64,000 nt of DNA from Palaemon carinicauda (GCF_036898095.1 NC_090767.1:26802001-26866000); one strand, 5' to 3'. Counted from the stretch's first letter, positions 36,640 to 47,950 are shown. The notes: a model not told the origin generated them from the letters alone. Translations and numbers: made by a program.

Positions 36640-36925
36640 GGCGGAGACGGCAAGTATCGTATGGTCTACCATCAGGAAAGAAAACTTCATGTAGGTTGTA
36701 CCCCTTGCTTCGTCTTCAGAAGAGTATTTCAAGGCTTTGTGCTTTGTAGTATCTGCCACTCCCTAAGTGTTCGTAGAGTGTCCACGCTCTTCTTTTCTCT
36801 TGCCCACTCAAATGAGATGTGCCTGTTTAAGTATCGTGACGATTGGGGGATCCTTTCATCCTCAGAGGCATCTACTCCTGGATCATGACAAGACTTCTTT
36901 TCACTGTGATCTGAGAATCGTGATC
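36640..36925 (+). pseudogene. DIRS reverse transcriptase scrap
   Basis: The frame contains FRRVFQGF, LFKYRDDWGILSSSEA and, after a shift, DLRIVIN. These correspond to the RT positions FTRVFTLV, YLDDW and DLGIVVN of family B. The scrap is isolated and ends at the TTA microsatellite. It may be a remnant of another element next to D. Confidence 0.5.
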
Positions 36926-36926
36926 A

Positions 36927-36930
36927 ATTA

Positions 36931-36974
<44 letters not shown>

Positions 36975-37240
36975 TTTAGGTAAGCTACAACCCTTGTTGA
37001 AAAAGCAGTATAATATAAACCCAAGAGCTCCAACAGGGAAAAATAGCCCTGTGAGGAAAGGGAACAAGGAAATAAACTACAAGTGAAGTAATGAAAAATT
37101 AAAATAGAATAGTTTAAGAACAGTCACAATAATAAAATAGAGTTTTCATTTATAAACTATAAAAATAAAAAAAAGAAGAGGATGATAAATGAGATCGAAT
37201 AGCGTGGCACGAGTGGAGACTAGAGAACAATGGTTTGATA
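36927..37240 (+). mobile_element. Dispersed TTA-headed repeat
   Basis: (TTA)n followed by the GGTAAGCTACAACCC and GCTCCAACAGGGAAAAATAG blocks and an A-rich tail. Other copies: 38810-38935 and, inverted, three times in the PB1 array. I recognise it as a family that is common in decapod sequences; no coding capacity. Confidence 0.7.
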
Positions 37241-38004
37241 TTGGGAAAATCCAATCTCGAGCCCAAGCAGGAAGATAAGAGTTCCTGGGTATGTTGATAG
37301 ACATGGAAGAAGCTGGAAACTTCTCATCAGACAATTAAGTCGGCAAATTCAGGGAGATTGCGGAAACGTTCATGCACAGTCAAGAACTTCCAACTCGACT
37401 GTGACAAACTTTTCAAAGTTTTTGTGGCTCATTCTTTAGGGTATTATGGTTGCTTATACATTAGGGTATCAAACTTTTTATTTTTTACAGCAGTTGTTAT
37501 ATATTTTTAAAGCTTGCATATTTCAAGACTGGCTTTTTCCTGACAGACTGACAGCGCCCAATGCAATGTAGTTATTGTCAAGTATGTTAGTCCATTATAA
37601 TTACATGTATATTGAGAATTAAAATTATGTAGTCCACTTTGCTGTCCAACCTCTCAGCTATTACCACTTATATAATTGTGGGCTTTTTTTCTGTTGTACC
37701 TCGGATACTAAACGGCTCCAAGTGCCCAGGCAATAAGGGCCAAAATCATAAATCAAAACAGGTCTGTTAACAATATGTTGAGCAGTTTTAAATACATCTT
37801 AATGGTAGGAAACTGAGACGACATTCACCAAGATTGTAACTCGATCGTACTGTATGGTCAAAATATATTTTTTCCAAAGTAATAGATGGTGTCGATGTGC
37901 CCTGGGGTAGAGGTGTAAGAATACTACCATCGTACGGCCTGTGTGTCGTGGAAAACAACCAATAGGACAGCTGCTGACTTGCAATTTTGCTTTATAGTAA
38001 AAGG
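37241..38004. other. Unique sequence without features
   Basis: AT-rich. Nothing recognised on either strand beyond short random ORFs. Confidence 0.5.
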
Positions 38005-38275
38005 TTAGGCCCACTGCCAATAACTTTGGGAAATGCTGCCTTGCAGTTGGACTACTAATTCAAAGGCTAGGCCCACCGCTAATAACTTTGGGAAATGCTG
38101 CCTTGCAGTTGGACTACTAATTCAAAGGCTAGGCCCACCGCTAATAACTTTGGGAAATGCTGCCTTGCAGTTGGACTACTAATTCAAAGGCTAGGCCCAC
38201 CGCTAATAACTTTGGGAAATGCTGCCTTGCAGTTGGACTACTAATTCAAAGGCTAGGCCCACCGTTAATAACTGT
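38005..38275 (+). repeat. 62-bp tandem repeat, about 4.4 copies
   Basis: AGGCCCACCGCTAATAAC recurs at 38069, 38131, 38193 and (GTTAATAAC) 38255, with a more diverged first copy at 38007. The inner copies look identical. Confidence 0.95.
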
Positions 38276-38800
38276 GGTTGATGACTGCTAGGGCATGCAA
38301 TTGGGAAAACAATATCAAATTATAAACCATGTCAGTTGCAGCAACGGACTCATTGATATAGGGATAACAGGGAGAAAGAAGAGTGAAATGGCGTCGATGT
38401 TTTTAATTGTGAATATAATGTTGCCTTGAATTGTTGTGGCACTAGGAAGCAGTGGGAAAATCCTTGCTCTCTCGTCTTTTTAACTAGCGTTCCCCGCTTA
38501 TCGTAATACCTAGCAGACTCAAAAGCTGCTATATTTTACTGCCCGTTTTTCTATCTTGGCTAAGAGGAGGATTACAGACCTTATGTTAGTCTGTGATATC
38601 AGTGCTAAAGGCTTGTCTATCACTTGGCAGTTTCTGTTGGTTAAAGCTAAGGAAACTATTTAATTAGAATACCCAAAACTGAACATTATGATAAAATGAA
38701 ATTTAGTTAAATTGGTCCTGAAGTGTGGTGGCAGCGATAGATTTTCAACTGAAATTGTCATTGCATTTGTATCTTAGAGTATTGGAGTTGTTCTTACCAT

Positions 38801-38809
<9 letters not shown>

Positions 38810-38847
<38 letters not shown>

Positions 38848-38935
38848 TAGCCAAGTTACAACCCTAGTTGGAAAAGCAAGATGCTATAAGCCCAAGGGCT
38901 CCAACAGGGAAAAATAGCCCAGTAAGGAAAGCTTT
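38810..38935 (+). mobile_element. Dispersed TTA-headed repeat, short copy
   Basis: (TTA)n at 38806-38846, then CTAGCCAAGTTACAACCC and CTCCAACAGGGAAAAATAG, truncated after GTAAGGAAAG. Confidence 0.7.
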
Positions 38936-39966
38936 TTAAAATCAGTGGTAACTTTTTAAGAATGCTTTCTTCTCAGATTATGGTTATATTTATTCCTATT
39001 CTATATGTTTATGTTTATTTAGAGTTTCATAAAACCTTTTATTTTTTATTAGTTTAGTTTGATCTGTAAGAATGAAAGGCTAAAATGCCTATTGTAATAC
39101 AATCTTGGTATAGAAATTAAAACTTAACATTTTCTTTCAGGAGGTGACTGCTGGTGATTTTTAAACTCCTTGACCATCTACGATGAAAACATGGAGAGGG
39201 TGGTCTGTGGCACCCTATCAGTACCAACCAAACTTGGCCGAGTCCTTCGTCAGGCAGGAAGGAACAATGAGAGAAAATATCTTTTTTTTTTTTTTTTTTG
39301 TCGGCTGCCTCCCAAAAAAGGGGAAAGTGCAATGGTAGTTAGAGTGATTTTAAAAGAAGACTCTTGCAATGGAGGAGACTAGGTGAATCCTCCATTTCTG
39401 TAGAGAGTTGATCATAAAAAGTACCTTGATTTTTAAAAAATGTCAAGGTATTATTAAAATTATTAGATTTTTTTAAAGGGCTTAGATCACAGGCTAAAAT
39501 GCCACTTGCACAAACTGCGCAGCCTCTACAATGTTTACAACTCTTTCAGAAAGATCAAATCACTGGCAGCCTCTTATATTGAATAGGGAACACTGTTGTC
39601 ACGGGATACTGTTAGTTCATTTTATATCTTTTCTGAAGACAACCATTTTCTTAATTAGAAATTCATGGAAATTTATCTTTGAGTTTTTAACACTCCCAAA
39701 CTTTGTAGTGTTTCCATGTATGAATGTGATAGTAGAAATAAAAATTGAAGGATTTATGTAAGTTCATTAAACTAAGATTTGATCAGTATATGATGTGTGT
39801 TTACAATATTGTGCATACCTAGTGGTAGTTATCCTGACGTGTGTTTACAAAAACTCAATAAGATACTTGTAATGTGAATCTAGAAGTGATAGTATTTGAT
39901 GGTAAATATAAAAATGCATTGTAAGCATCCTATGAAGTACCTAACATTTAATTTCAGATTTTGTAG
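38936..39966. other. AT-rich flank of PB2
   Basis: No recognised gene. On + a TTTCAG at about 39136-39141 precedes a short frame ending TAA, and several AATAAA-like hexamers follow (for example 39738), so a last exon of a host gene is possible but unsupported by homology. A T-run lies at 39281-39299. Confidence 0.3.
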
Positions 39967-39970
39967 TTAA

Positions 39971-42776
39971 CCCTGGATAGGTACGGTCCTAGGACACCCC
40001 TTTAAGGGTATACTCGAACGCGAACGACCCCGACGCCAAAAAAAATTCTTGAAAAATCAGTTTTTGCAGTAACCTCCTTTTTTCTTTTGCCAAAAAAAAC
40101 TTCAATGAATGCTTAAAACAACTGTAAAGATAAATACTACTCATCTGCAGAAAAACTATTTATTATAAATATTTTAAAAAATTAAGTAGAAAAAAAAAAA
40201 GACCTGACATAAAAATTCATAAAAAAAAAGTTTATACATATATACACAAATCCTTTTAGGAATTGATTCTTGAATGTTTAGGACACATCTTGATGTATTT
40301 TGGATGAAGTCAGACCCATGGAGGTGAAGATCTGAAATGAGAAAAAAAGGGTAACTTTTTTTGGCCAAAAAATATTGTCCAAATTTCATGAATTTTTTTG
40401 GGTACCCAAATGAAATAGGAAGTGGCTAATTTTTTTAGGGAATAAACATATGTTATCCTAAAATAGAAATATGTAAAAAAATCTTCATTATTTTGTAAAT
40501 TACATTTATATCAGGGGCCATATCTAAAGGTAATTTTTTGAGTACTTGGAAATTTCGTAAAAAAATACATATATTTAATATATAATATGATATTTATGCA
40601 GGTAAAAATATACCAAAATATCACAAATTCTATAGGGAACAAGAATATATATAGATAGGGCAGCTTACGCTTCGGATATGTCCACAAAATGGCCGCCAAC
40701 CACACTGACTCAGACTCCCTAATCTGCCACTTGAAATGTAGGAAGGGTATGTCAATTTCAAGGTGTTATTTACTAATCTAATTATTATTGGATATGCATA
40801 AAAATTGTATGGTGGGTTGCTGGATAATTGTCGATTATTTTACGACTATAAAATTAAAATTCTGACCCAAAAAATTTTTTTTGAAGGGAAATAAAATCGA
40901 AAAAAAAAATGTAAAACAATATTTTAGCTAAAAAAATTTGATGATATTCAATCAAAAAAAAAGTAAACAAAATTTTCCGACAAATAAACATCTAAAGGAA
41001 TCATTACTCTGTGATAGTTCCTTAGTACGTAGTAATTTTGAAAGAATTGGGAAAAAACGAAAAAATGGCAATCACCGGAAAATCGAACACATACCTATAT
41101 ATACGCCATATCTGGCTAAAAAAAAGATAGGCATGGGTAGCCAGATCATCTAGAAACACTTTCCAACACTATAAAAATATAAGTTTTGCGACACTACTTG
41201 CCAATTCCTTACGGTAACATGACTAAGCAAAAAAATGCAAAACAAATAAAAAGGGGCACTCGTGGAAAAATGGCCATTCTAATATACGGCATTTCAGAAA
41301 AAAAAAATTTCAGCCACGTGCTAGGCAAACCATCAAGGCATATTTTCCGACAAATAAACATATAAATGAAATATTACTCTGTGATAGTTCCTTAGTACGT
41401 AGTAATTTTGAAAAAAATAGAAAAAAACGAAAAAATGGCAATCACAGGAAAATCGAACACATACTTATATATACGCCATATCTGGCTAAAAAAAAAAATA
41501 GGCATGGGTAGCCAGATCATCTAGAAACACTTTCCAACACTATAAAAATATAAGTTTTGCGACACTACTTGCCAATTCCTTACGGTAACATGACTAAGCA
41601 AAAAAATGCAAAACAAATAAAAAGGGGCACTCGCGGAAAAATGCCCAACATTCTAATATACGGCATCTCAGATAAAAAAAAAAGACATGCACGTGTTAGC
41701 CCAACCATCAAGGCACACTTTCTAACACATAAACATGAAAAAAAAATCAATAATATACGGCAATTCCTTACTACGTAGTAAATTTTTACAAATATTGAAA
41801 AAAAAACAGAAATTGGCAACCGCAGTTAAATACCCAATATACCAATAACTACGTCGTATCTGACAAAAACAAAATCACGCATGGGTAGCCAGATCATCTA
41901 GACACACTTTCCAACATTAAAAAAGCAAAAGTTTTACGACACTATTTCGCAATATCTTACGGAAAAATGACTTGGCAAAAAAATTAAAAAAAATTAAAAA
42001 GGGACACTCGCGGTAAAATGCCCGACATTCTAATATACGACATCTCAGATAAAAAAAAAGACATGCACGTGTTAGCCCAACCATCAAGGCACACTTTCTA
42101 ACACATAAACATGAAAAAAAAATGAATAATATACGGCAATTCCTTACTACGTAGTAATTTTTACAAATATTGAAAAAAAAACAGAAATTGGTAACCGCAG
42201 TTAAATACCCAATATACCAATAACTACGTCGTATCTGACAAAAACAAAGTCATGCATGGGTAGCCAGATCATCTAGACACACTTTCCAACACTAAACAAG
42301 CAAAAGTTTTACGACACTATTTGGCAATATCTTACGGAAAAATGACTTGGCAAAAAAATGAAAAAAAATGAAAAAGGGGCACTCGCGGTAAAATGGTCCT
42401 CGTGGTGATGAACGACATTTTAACTAAAAAAAAAAACATGCACATGGTAGCCAAACAATCCACCAAGACTTTCCACAACTGATAACCTATACAAGTTGCA
42501 CCATTCTACGACAATTTCATAATACGTAATAACTTTGATAATTATGCAAACTACCTCAGAAGGGTAAACTCGGACGCGAACGACCCCGACGCGTCTCAGA
42601 AATCGGGGAAGGAGTACAGCTACAGCAATGCACATCTGGACACTACTAGAGCGTGTAGGGGAGACACCTCCTGCAGGTCGATCACCCACAAATTCAGTCA
42701 CGGGTGAGTCACGTGAGAAAAACCTGTTTTTTTTTGACGCTCGGGGTCGCAAACGACCCACCGTACCTATCCAGGG
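39971..42776 (-). mobile_element. piggyBac-type element PB2, internally deleted copy of PB1
   Basis: TTAA at 39967-39970 and 42777-42780; ends CCCTGGATAGGTACGGTCC and the inverse. In the minus orientation it has the PB1 left end, the proposed 5' exon, about five repeat units of the same satellite family (42390-40980), and then jumps at about 40975 into sequence equal to PB1 22480 onward. Both transposase exons are missing. The junction lies at an AAAAT shared by the two PB1 breakpoints. Length 2.8 kb. It is non-autonomous and could only move with enzyme from a copy like PB1. Confidence 0.9.
40976..42400 (-). repeat. Satellite-like array in PB2
   Basis: Inverse copies of the PB1 monomers (GGTAGCCAGATCATCTAGA at about 41137, 41507, 41886, 42259 and CCATCAAGGCA at about 41331, 41706, 42084), giving the same ~370-bp dimer period. 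No inserted short elements, so this array predates or escaped those insertions. Confidence 0.88.
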
Positions 42777-42780
42777 TTAA

Positions 42781-43330
42781 GAGTGAGATCCTTCAGGGAG
42801 GCTGAATGTAAAGGCTCGAACCTGTCTGACATGAGGAATCTTAGGACCACGTCTAAATTCCATCCAGGTGTAGCCAAACGACGTTCCTTAGAGGTCTCAA
42901 AAGACTTAAGGAGATCTTGTAGATCTTTATTGTTGGAAAGATCTAAGCCTCTATGCCGGAAGACCGAAGCCAACATGCTCCTGTAGCCCTTGATCGTGGG
43001 AGCTGAAAGGGAGCGAACTCTTCTCAGATATAAGAGAAAGTCCGCGATTTGGGCTACAGAGGTACTGGACGAGGATACAGATACTGACTTGCACCAGTCT
43101 CGGAAGATTTCCCACTTCAATTGGTAAACTCTAATGGTAGAAGCTCTCCTCGCTCTTGCAATCGCACTGGCTGCCTCCTTCGAAAAGCCTCTAGCTCTCG
43201 AGAGTCTTTCGATAGTCTGAAGGCAGTCAGACGAAGAGCGTGGAGGCTTTGGTGTACCTTCTTTACGTGTGGCTGACGTAATAGGTCTACTCTTAGAGGA
43301 AGATTTCTTGGAAAGTCTACCAGCCATCGA
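42781..43330 (-). pseudogene. Tyrosine recombinase, N-terminal half (element E)
   Basis: Overlaps the 3' end of the RT-RNase H-connector frame in another frame. It has ERLSRARGFSKEAASAIARA, STIRVYQLKWEIFRDWCKS, FLLYLRRVRSLSAPTIKGYR and the linker WNLDVVLRFLMSDRFEPLHS, matching the core-binding part of YR in B. After LKDLTL it runs into the PB2 terminal repeat and stops. The catalytic R, HxxR and Tyr are all missing. The long open frame upstream of 43330 in this phase is overlap only. Confidence 0.8.
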
Positions 43331-44877
43331 AGTACCTCGGTGAACCATTCTCTCGCGGGCCAGAGGGGAGCAACTAACGTCAACCTTGTCCCTTCGTGAG
43401 AGGCGAACTTCTGCAGTACCTTGTTGACAATCTTGAATGGTGGGAATGCGTAAAGGTCTAGGTGAGACCAGTCTAGGAGAAAGGCATCTATATGTATTGC
43501 TGCTGGGTCTGGGACTGGAGAGCAATAGATTGGAAGCCTCTTGGTCATCAAGGTTGCAAAGAGGTCTATGGTGGGTTGACCCCAAGTCGCCCAAAGCCTC
43601 TTGCACACATCCTTGTGGAGGGTCCATTCGGTTGGAATTACCTGACCTTTCCGACTGAGACAGTCTGCTAGAACGTTCAAGTCGCCCTGGATAAACCTCG
43701 TCACTAGGGAGATGCCTCGATCTCTTGACCAGATGAGCAGGTCCCTTGCGATCTCGTACAGTGTCAGAGAGTGGGTACCTCCTTGTTTGGAAATGTACGC
43801 CAAGGCTGTGGTGTTGTCCGAGTTGACCTCCACCACTTTGTCTAGAAGGAGACTCTCGAAGCTTATCAAGGCCAGGTGAACTGCCAAAAGCTCCTTGCCG
43901 TTGATATGCATGCTCCTCTGACTTGAGGTCCACAGACCTGAGCATTCCCGACCGTCCAGTGTCGCACCCCAACCAAAATCCGATGCGTCTGAGAATAGAA
44001 CGTGGTTTGGTTTCTGAACTGCTAGGGGAAGTCCCTCTCGTAGACTGATATTGTCTTTCCACCAATTCAGGCAAGTCTTTACTGTTTCGGAAATCGGGAT
44101 CGAGACCACCTCTAGCGTCTTGTTCTTTTTCCAGTGCAAAGCTAGATGGAATTGTAGAGGTCGGAGGTGTAGCCTTTCTAGCGAGACAAACTGCTCCAGG
44201 GATGATAGCGTTCCTATCAGACTCATCCAATTCCTGACTGAGCAACGTTCTCTCTTCAACATCTCTGGGATTACGAGCAGGGCTTGATCTATTCTGGGGG
44301 CCGACGGAAAAGCCCGAAAAACTGGACTGCGAATCTCCATCCCTAAATACAGAATAGTTTGGGATGGGATCAGCTGGGACTTTTCCAAGTTGACCAGAAG
44401 TCCCAATTCCTTGGTCAGATCTAAAGTCCAATTGAGATCCTTCAGACAGCGATGACTGGACGAGGCTCTGAGAAGCCAGTCGTCCAAATAAAGGGAGGCT
44501 CGGATACCCGATAAATGAAGGAATTTTGCCACATTCCTCATAAGCCTCGTAAACACGAGAGGAGCAGGACTTAGGCCAAAGCACAGGGCCCGAAACTGGT
44601 ACACCACATTGTCGAACACAAATCTCAGAAAAGGTTGGGAATCTGAGTGAATGGGGATGTGGAAGTAAGCGTCTCTTAGGTCGAGAGAGACCATCCAGTC
44701 TCCCTTTCTGACCGCTGCTAAAACTGACTTCGTGGTCTCCATGGTGAACTTTGTCTTTGTGACAAAGACATTCAGAGCACTGACGTTTAGCACCGGTCTC
44801 CAACCTCCTGTCTTCTTCGGTACTAGGAAGAGACGGTTGTAAAACCCCGGTGATTGAAGGTCCGAGACTTTGACCAC
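43117..44877 (-). CDS. Reverse transcriptase-RNase H-connector polyprotein (element E)
   Basis: 586 codons, open throughout. RT motifs: LFLVPKKTGGWRPVLNVSAL, MVSLDLRDAYFHIPIHSDSQ (catalytic Asp), LCFGLSPAPLVFTRLM, SLYLDDWLLRASS (YLDD box). RNase H: HVLFSDASDFGWGATLDGRE, HINGKELLAVHLAL, EVNSDNTTALAYISKQGG, VLADCLSRKG, with all acidic residues. Connector: TIDLFATLMTKRLPIYCSPV, LYAFPPFKIVNKVL, VAPLWPAREWFTEVL. A TAG at 44889-44887 separates it from a further in-frame RT N-terminal region up to 45201 (LKNFWQAWEKRGADQQ, REGYKIPF). The natural frame is therefore likely 45201-43117 with one nonsense codon. Confidence 0.9.
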   Translation of the reverse strand: MVKVSDLQSPGFYNRLFLVPKKTGGWRPVLNVSALNVFVTKTKFTMETTKSVLAAVRKGDWMVSLDLRDAYFHIPIHSDSQPFLRFVFDNVVYQFRALCFGLSPAPLVFTRLMRNVAKFLHLSGIRASLYLDDWLLRASSSHRCLKDLNWTLDLTKELGLLVNLEKSQLIPSQTILYLGMEIRSPVFRAFPSAPRIDQALLVIPEMLKRERCSVRNWMSLIGTLSSLEQFVSLERLHLRPLQFHLALHWKKNKTLEVVSIPISETVKTCLNWWKDNISLREGLPLAVQKPNHVLFSDASDFGWGATLDGRECSGLWTSSQRSMHINGKELLAVHLALISFESLLLDKVVEVNSDNTTALAYISKQGGTHSLTLYEIARDLLIWSRDRGISLVTRFIQGDLNVLADCLSRKGQVIPTEWTLHKDVCKRLWATWGQPTIDLFATLMTKRLPIYCSPVPDPAAIHIDAFLLDWSHLDLYAFPPFKIVNKVLQKFASHEGTRLTLVAPLWPAREWFTEVLRWLVDFPRNLPLRVDLLRQPHVKKVHQSLHALRLTAFRLSKDSRELEAFRRRQPVRLQERGELLPLEFTN

Positions 44878-44886
44878 CGCTCCCTT

Positions 44887-45201
44887 CTATAGCAAAAGAG
44901 ACACTTCTAGTTTCAGGGCTAGTCTCTTTGCTTCCTCTCGGTACCTGGGAGAGAGATCGATGGGGGACGTCGCTAGAGGAGGTTTGCGTACAAATGGGAT
45001 TTTGTACCCCTCTCTGAGCAACCTCACAGACTGTTGATCTGCGCCTCTCTTCTCCCAGGCTTGCCAGAAGTTCTTGAGTCTGGCACCTACTGCTGTCTGA
45101 AGCTGCGGGCAGTCAGACTCTGCCTCGCGAGGACTTGGTTCCTTTCCTCTTCCCTCTCTTCCCTTCGGCACGAGTACTTCCCCTGCTGGGGTCTCTGCCA
45201 C
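44887..45201 (-). pseudogene. RT N-terminal extension before the TAG (element E)
   Basis: 104 codons in the same frame as the RT ORF, ending at a single TAG. It includes LKNFWQAWEKRGADQQSVRL and GYKIPF, the segment that precedes RT in B (GYRIPF at 4297-4314). It overlaps the end of the gag ORF by about 90 bases in another phase. The overlap suggests RT is expressed by frameshift or re-initiation. Confidence 0.65.
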
Positions 45202-46883
45202 GAAAGGGCGGAATAAACCTGGACGCTGGAGTGTCTATCCTAGGTCTAGCAGACAAGGCAGACGAAGGGGTCCCTTTGCGAGCCGAGGACGCAACCAAGT
45301 CATGGGTGTCCTTCTGCACAAGGGACAACGATATTTCTTTAACCAAAAGTTCAGGAAACAAGAACTTAGATAAAGGGGCAAAGAGTAGCTCAGATCGTTG
45401 ACAGGGCGTCACTCCTGCTGACAGAAAAGAGCACAGAGACTCCCGTTTCTTTAGGACTCCTGACGTAAACGAGGCGGAGAGCTCGTTGGATCCATCGCGG
45501 ATGGCCTTATCCATGCAGGACATGATGAGTAAGGAAACATCTCTATCGGCTGATGAGATTTTCCTACTCAGGGCTCCCAAACACCAGTCAAGGAAGTTAA
45601 AAACTTCAAAAGCCCTAAAGATGCCCTTAAGTAGATGGTCCAGGTCTGAGGATGACCAACTAATCTTCGAGCGTCTCATGGCTAGGCGGCGGGGAGAGTC
45701 TACAAGACTTGAGAAGTCGCCCTGGGCAGAGGCAGGAACTCCCAAGCCGAGAACTTCTCCCGTGGCATACCAGACGCTCGATCTAGACGAGAGTTTAGTT
45801 GGGGGGAAGGCAAAGGAAGTCTTCCCTAAACTCCTCTTGGTTTCCAACCAATCGCCTAACAGCCGTAAAGCTCTCTTGGATGAGCGAGAGAGAACGAGTT
45901 TTGTAAAGGCTGGCATGGCAGCAGGTACGCCTAAAACAAACTCAGACGGCGGCGAACGAGTAGCCACAGAGACAAAGTGTTCAGGGAACAACTCTTTAAA
46001 GATGAGCATGACTTTCTTAAAGTCCATAGATGGCGGAACTGCTCTAGGCTCATCAATATCTGAAGGATGATCCTCAGGCTGAGGGTCAGCAACGTCCTCA
46101 TCCGAAAGTTCCTCATCTGATAACTGATAAGAAACAAGCACAGGGGTAGGCAATGCTTGACACGCAGCGTCCGCCCGCACTGGTGCATAAGTGACGGAGC
46201 AGGACGCAGCGTCCTGAAACTGCTGAACAGTCTGGGAACTGTCAACAACAACAACAGGTGCGTGAGGACGCACAGCGTCCACCCGAGACTGCTTAGACCG
46301 CCTGGGTTGTGCAGTCAAAACAACTCTAGGTTGCGGAGGTTGACGCACCGCGTCAAAACAAGTCAACTCTGAGGGTTGGCGAACGTCCAGAACGTCACCA
46401 GGTGCATCAGTGCGTTGCTTAACGTCCACATTAGGTTGAAAGTCCACACGAGACCGCATCGGGTGTGGTACAACCCCAACTGGTTGACGTGAACTGGCAA
46501 CACCAACGTCAACAGGACGCACAACGGAACGCTTGGGTGGCTGACGGCCAGGATCTCCATGAGATAAACGGCTAGGTTCAACGGAAACCTTCTCTGCGTT
46601 GTAATCTTCCATAAGGGACGCAAGCTTAGACTGCATGTCCTGCAGTATAACCCATTTAGGGTCTACGGTAACGGGTGCGGTAACAGCCGGGGTTAGCGTC
46701 TGAGACGGCACAACTTTGCCTTGCTTAGGCGGCGAGCAGTCATCCGATGACAGCAACGGGTCCGAACTGTCCCAATGACTACATCCGGGACGTTGGACCT
46801 GTCCTGAAGGGACCGACTTGCGTTTCAAAGGCCTAGAAACCTTGCTCCATGGTTTCTTGCGTGAAACGCCTTCGGACGACGAG
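45113..46883 (-). CDS. Gag, main part (element E)
   Basis: About 570-590 codons. No catalytic motif. It starts with a Pro/Val-rich disordered stretch, then an acidic SDEELSDEDVADPQPEDHPS, a helical core (LRLLGDWLETKRSLGKTSF, IFRAFEVFNFLDWCLGALSR, LIMSCMDKAIRDGS) and a basic tail RGSTRAEGKRGKRKGTKSSR. Layout parallels gag in B (3502-4197). It has no ATG at its upstream edge: the frame continues from the N-terminal ORF (46825-47574) by a one-base shift in the overlap 46828-46890, which contains short T and A runs. This is either an indel lesion or a -1 frameshift site. Confidence 0.65.
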
Positions 46884-47574
46884 GTAAAAATGGGCTCTCT
46901 CGTCTTATGGTAGGGCGATCTTGACGAGATACGCCTGATACCATAGAGGGAACGTCTGTTTGCTGATCAAGGCCTCTCGAACCCATAAGTCGTACGACAT
47001 TGCTTCTCCCCTGGGCTTGGGAGCTTGCAAGAGGTCCCGGACTAGGTGAACGACAGGCACGAACAGACGAACCCTCGGTCGCAACACTGTTCACAACACT
47101 TTGCGCACTAATCACTTTCCCACTTTCCGCCGTGGCACTGTGGCACTTAAGTTCCTTCACGTCAGCCATGAGTTGATTACGGTCACTTGCTAACGCTTCA
47201 ACCCTCTCCCCCAAGGCATGGATAGCACGTAACATGTCTTGCATCGACGGTTCCTGAGTGCTAGAAGGGGGGTTAGGAACAACCACTACAGGGGAAGGAT
47301 TAGGTTCAGGGGCATGTGGAGAGGAAAAATCTACGGACCTAGAAGAACTTCTCCTTACCCTATCTCTCTCTAGTCTGCGTGTGTACTTATCATATTCGAT
47401 AAAATCGAATTCCGAAAGGCCCACGCATTCCTCACACCGATCTCCCAATTGACAGGTTTTACCCCGACAATTGGAACAAACAGTATGAGGGTCGAGAGAA
47501 GCCTTTGGAAGACGCCTATTACAGTCCCTAGCATTACACTTTCGAAACCTAGGTACTTGAGAAGGGTCAGCCAT
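46825..47574 (-). CDS. Gag N-terminal part with Cys cluster (element E)
   Basis: Starts at an ATG (47574) with MADPSQVPRFRKCNARDCNR, followed by PHTVCSNCRGKTCQLGDRCE and ECVGLSEFDF. The Cys/His spacing (C-x4-C, H-x2-C-x2-C, further C pairs) suggests a zinc-binding head. Element C has a similar cluster in its 25441-25253 exon. A coiled-coil-like heptad stretch follows (DMLRAIHALGERVEALASDR). The 249-codon frame ends TGA at 46827-46825, where the main gag frame already overlaps. Likely nucleic-acid binding or assembly role, by position. Confidence 0.7.
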   Translation of the reverse strand: MADPSQVPRFRKCNARDCNRRLPKASLDPHTVCSNCRGKTCQLGDRCEECVGLSEFDFIEYDKYTRRLERDRVRRSSSRSVDFSSPHAPEPNPSPVVVVPNPPSSTQEPSMQDMLRAIHALGERVEALASDRNQLMADVKELKCHSATAESGKVISAQSVVNSVATEGSSVRACRSPSPGPLASSQAQGRSNVVRLMGSRGLDQQTDVPSMVSGVSRQDRPTIRRESPFLPRRPKAFHARNHGARFLGL

Positions 47575-47950
47575 TTTGAATTAGTCAAAGAAAATTCCAA
47601 AAACAATCCAAGTCATCAACAAATAATCCGATTCAATAAAGAGTTCAAGAGTTTATGTTGAGGAAAAACACCTGTACTGCGAAAGCTCAAACCAAAATAA
47701 AGTACTTCACCAAATAAGATGGGAAAACCCCAGGTTCTACAGCGAGTATAAGTACGTCTTGTCGTCAACGTCGACAGAGAAGAATTGAAGGTTTTGTTTA
47801 CATTCGAGAGTGGTATCTGGCCGACAGTTGGCGCTGGTGGGCACACCCGCAACCTGCATAGCAATCGCTCGCGAGTTTTTTGAGTATGTTGTCTGTCGAG
47901 CCGCAGAGTTGCAGCTATTATATATTCACCGGCTAAGTTTAATATTTAAA
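47575..47950 (-). repeat. Element E 5' leader and probable 5' terminal repeat
   Basis: Non-coding. CAATCGCTCGCGAGTTTTTT and GCAGCTATTATATATTCACC (47861-47930) look like the terminal-repeat part, but without a surviving 3' repeat the end cannot be fixed. Confidence 0.45.

Larger units (their letters stand above)
42781..47950 (-). mobile_element. DIRS-like element E, 3' truncated
   Basis: Reads on the minus strand from a 5' leader (to about 47950) through gag, RT, RNase H, connector and the first half of YR. It stops at the TTAA bordering PB2 (42777-42780). The YR catalytic half, complementary region and 3' terminal repeat are absent from the far side of PB2. It is a third DIRS family, with better preserved frames than B or D. 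Confidence 0.82.

Noticed and set aside
39117..39382. Host gene exon around 39140-39380
   Set aside because: Only a weak acceptor and short frames through a T-run; no protein similarity recognised.
43330..44803. Long alternative frame over RT of element E
   Set aside because: Shadow of the RT-RNase H frame; no motif until the YR part below 43330.
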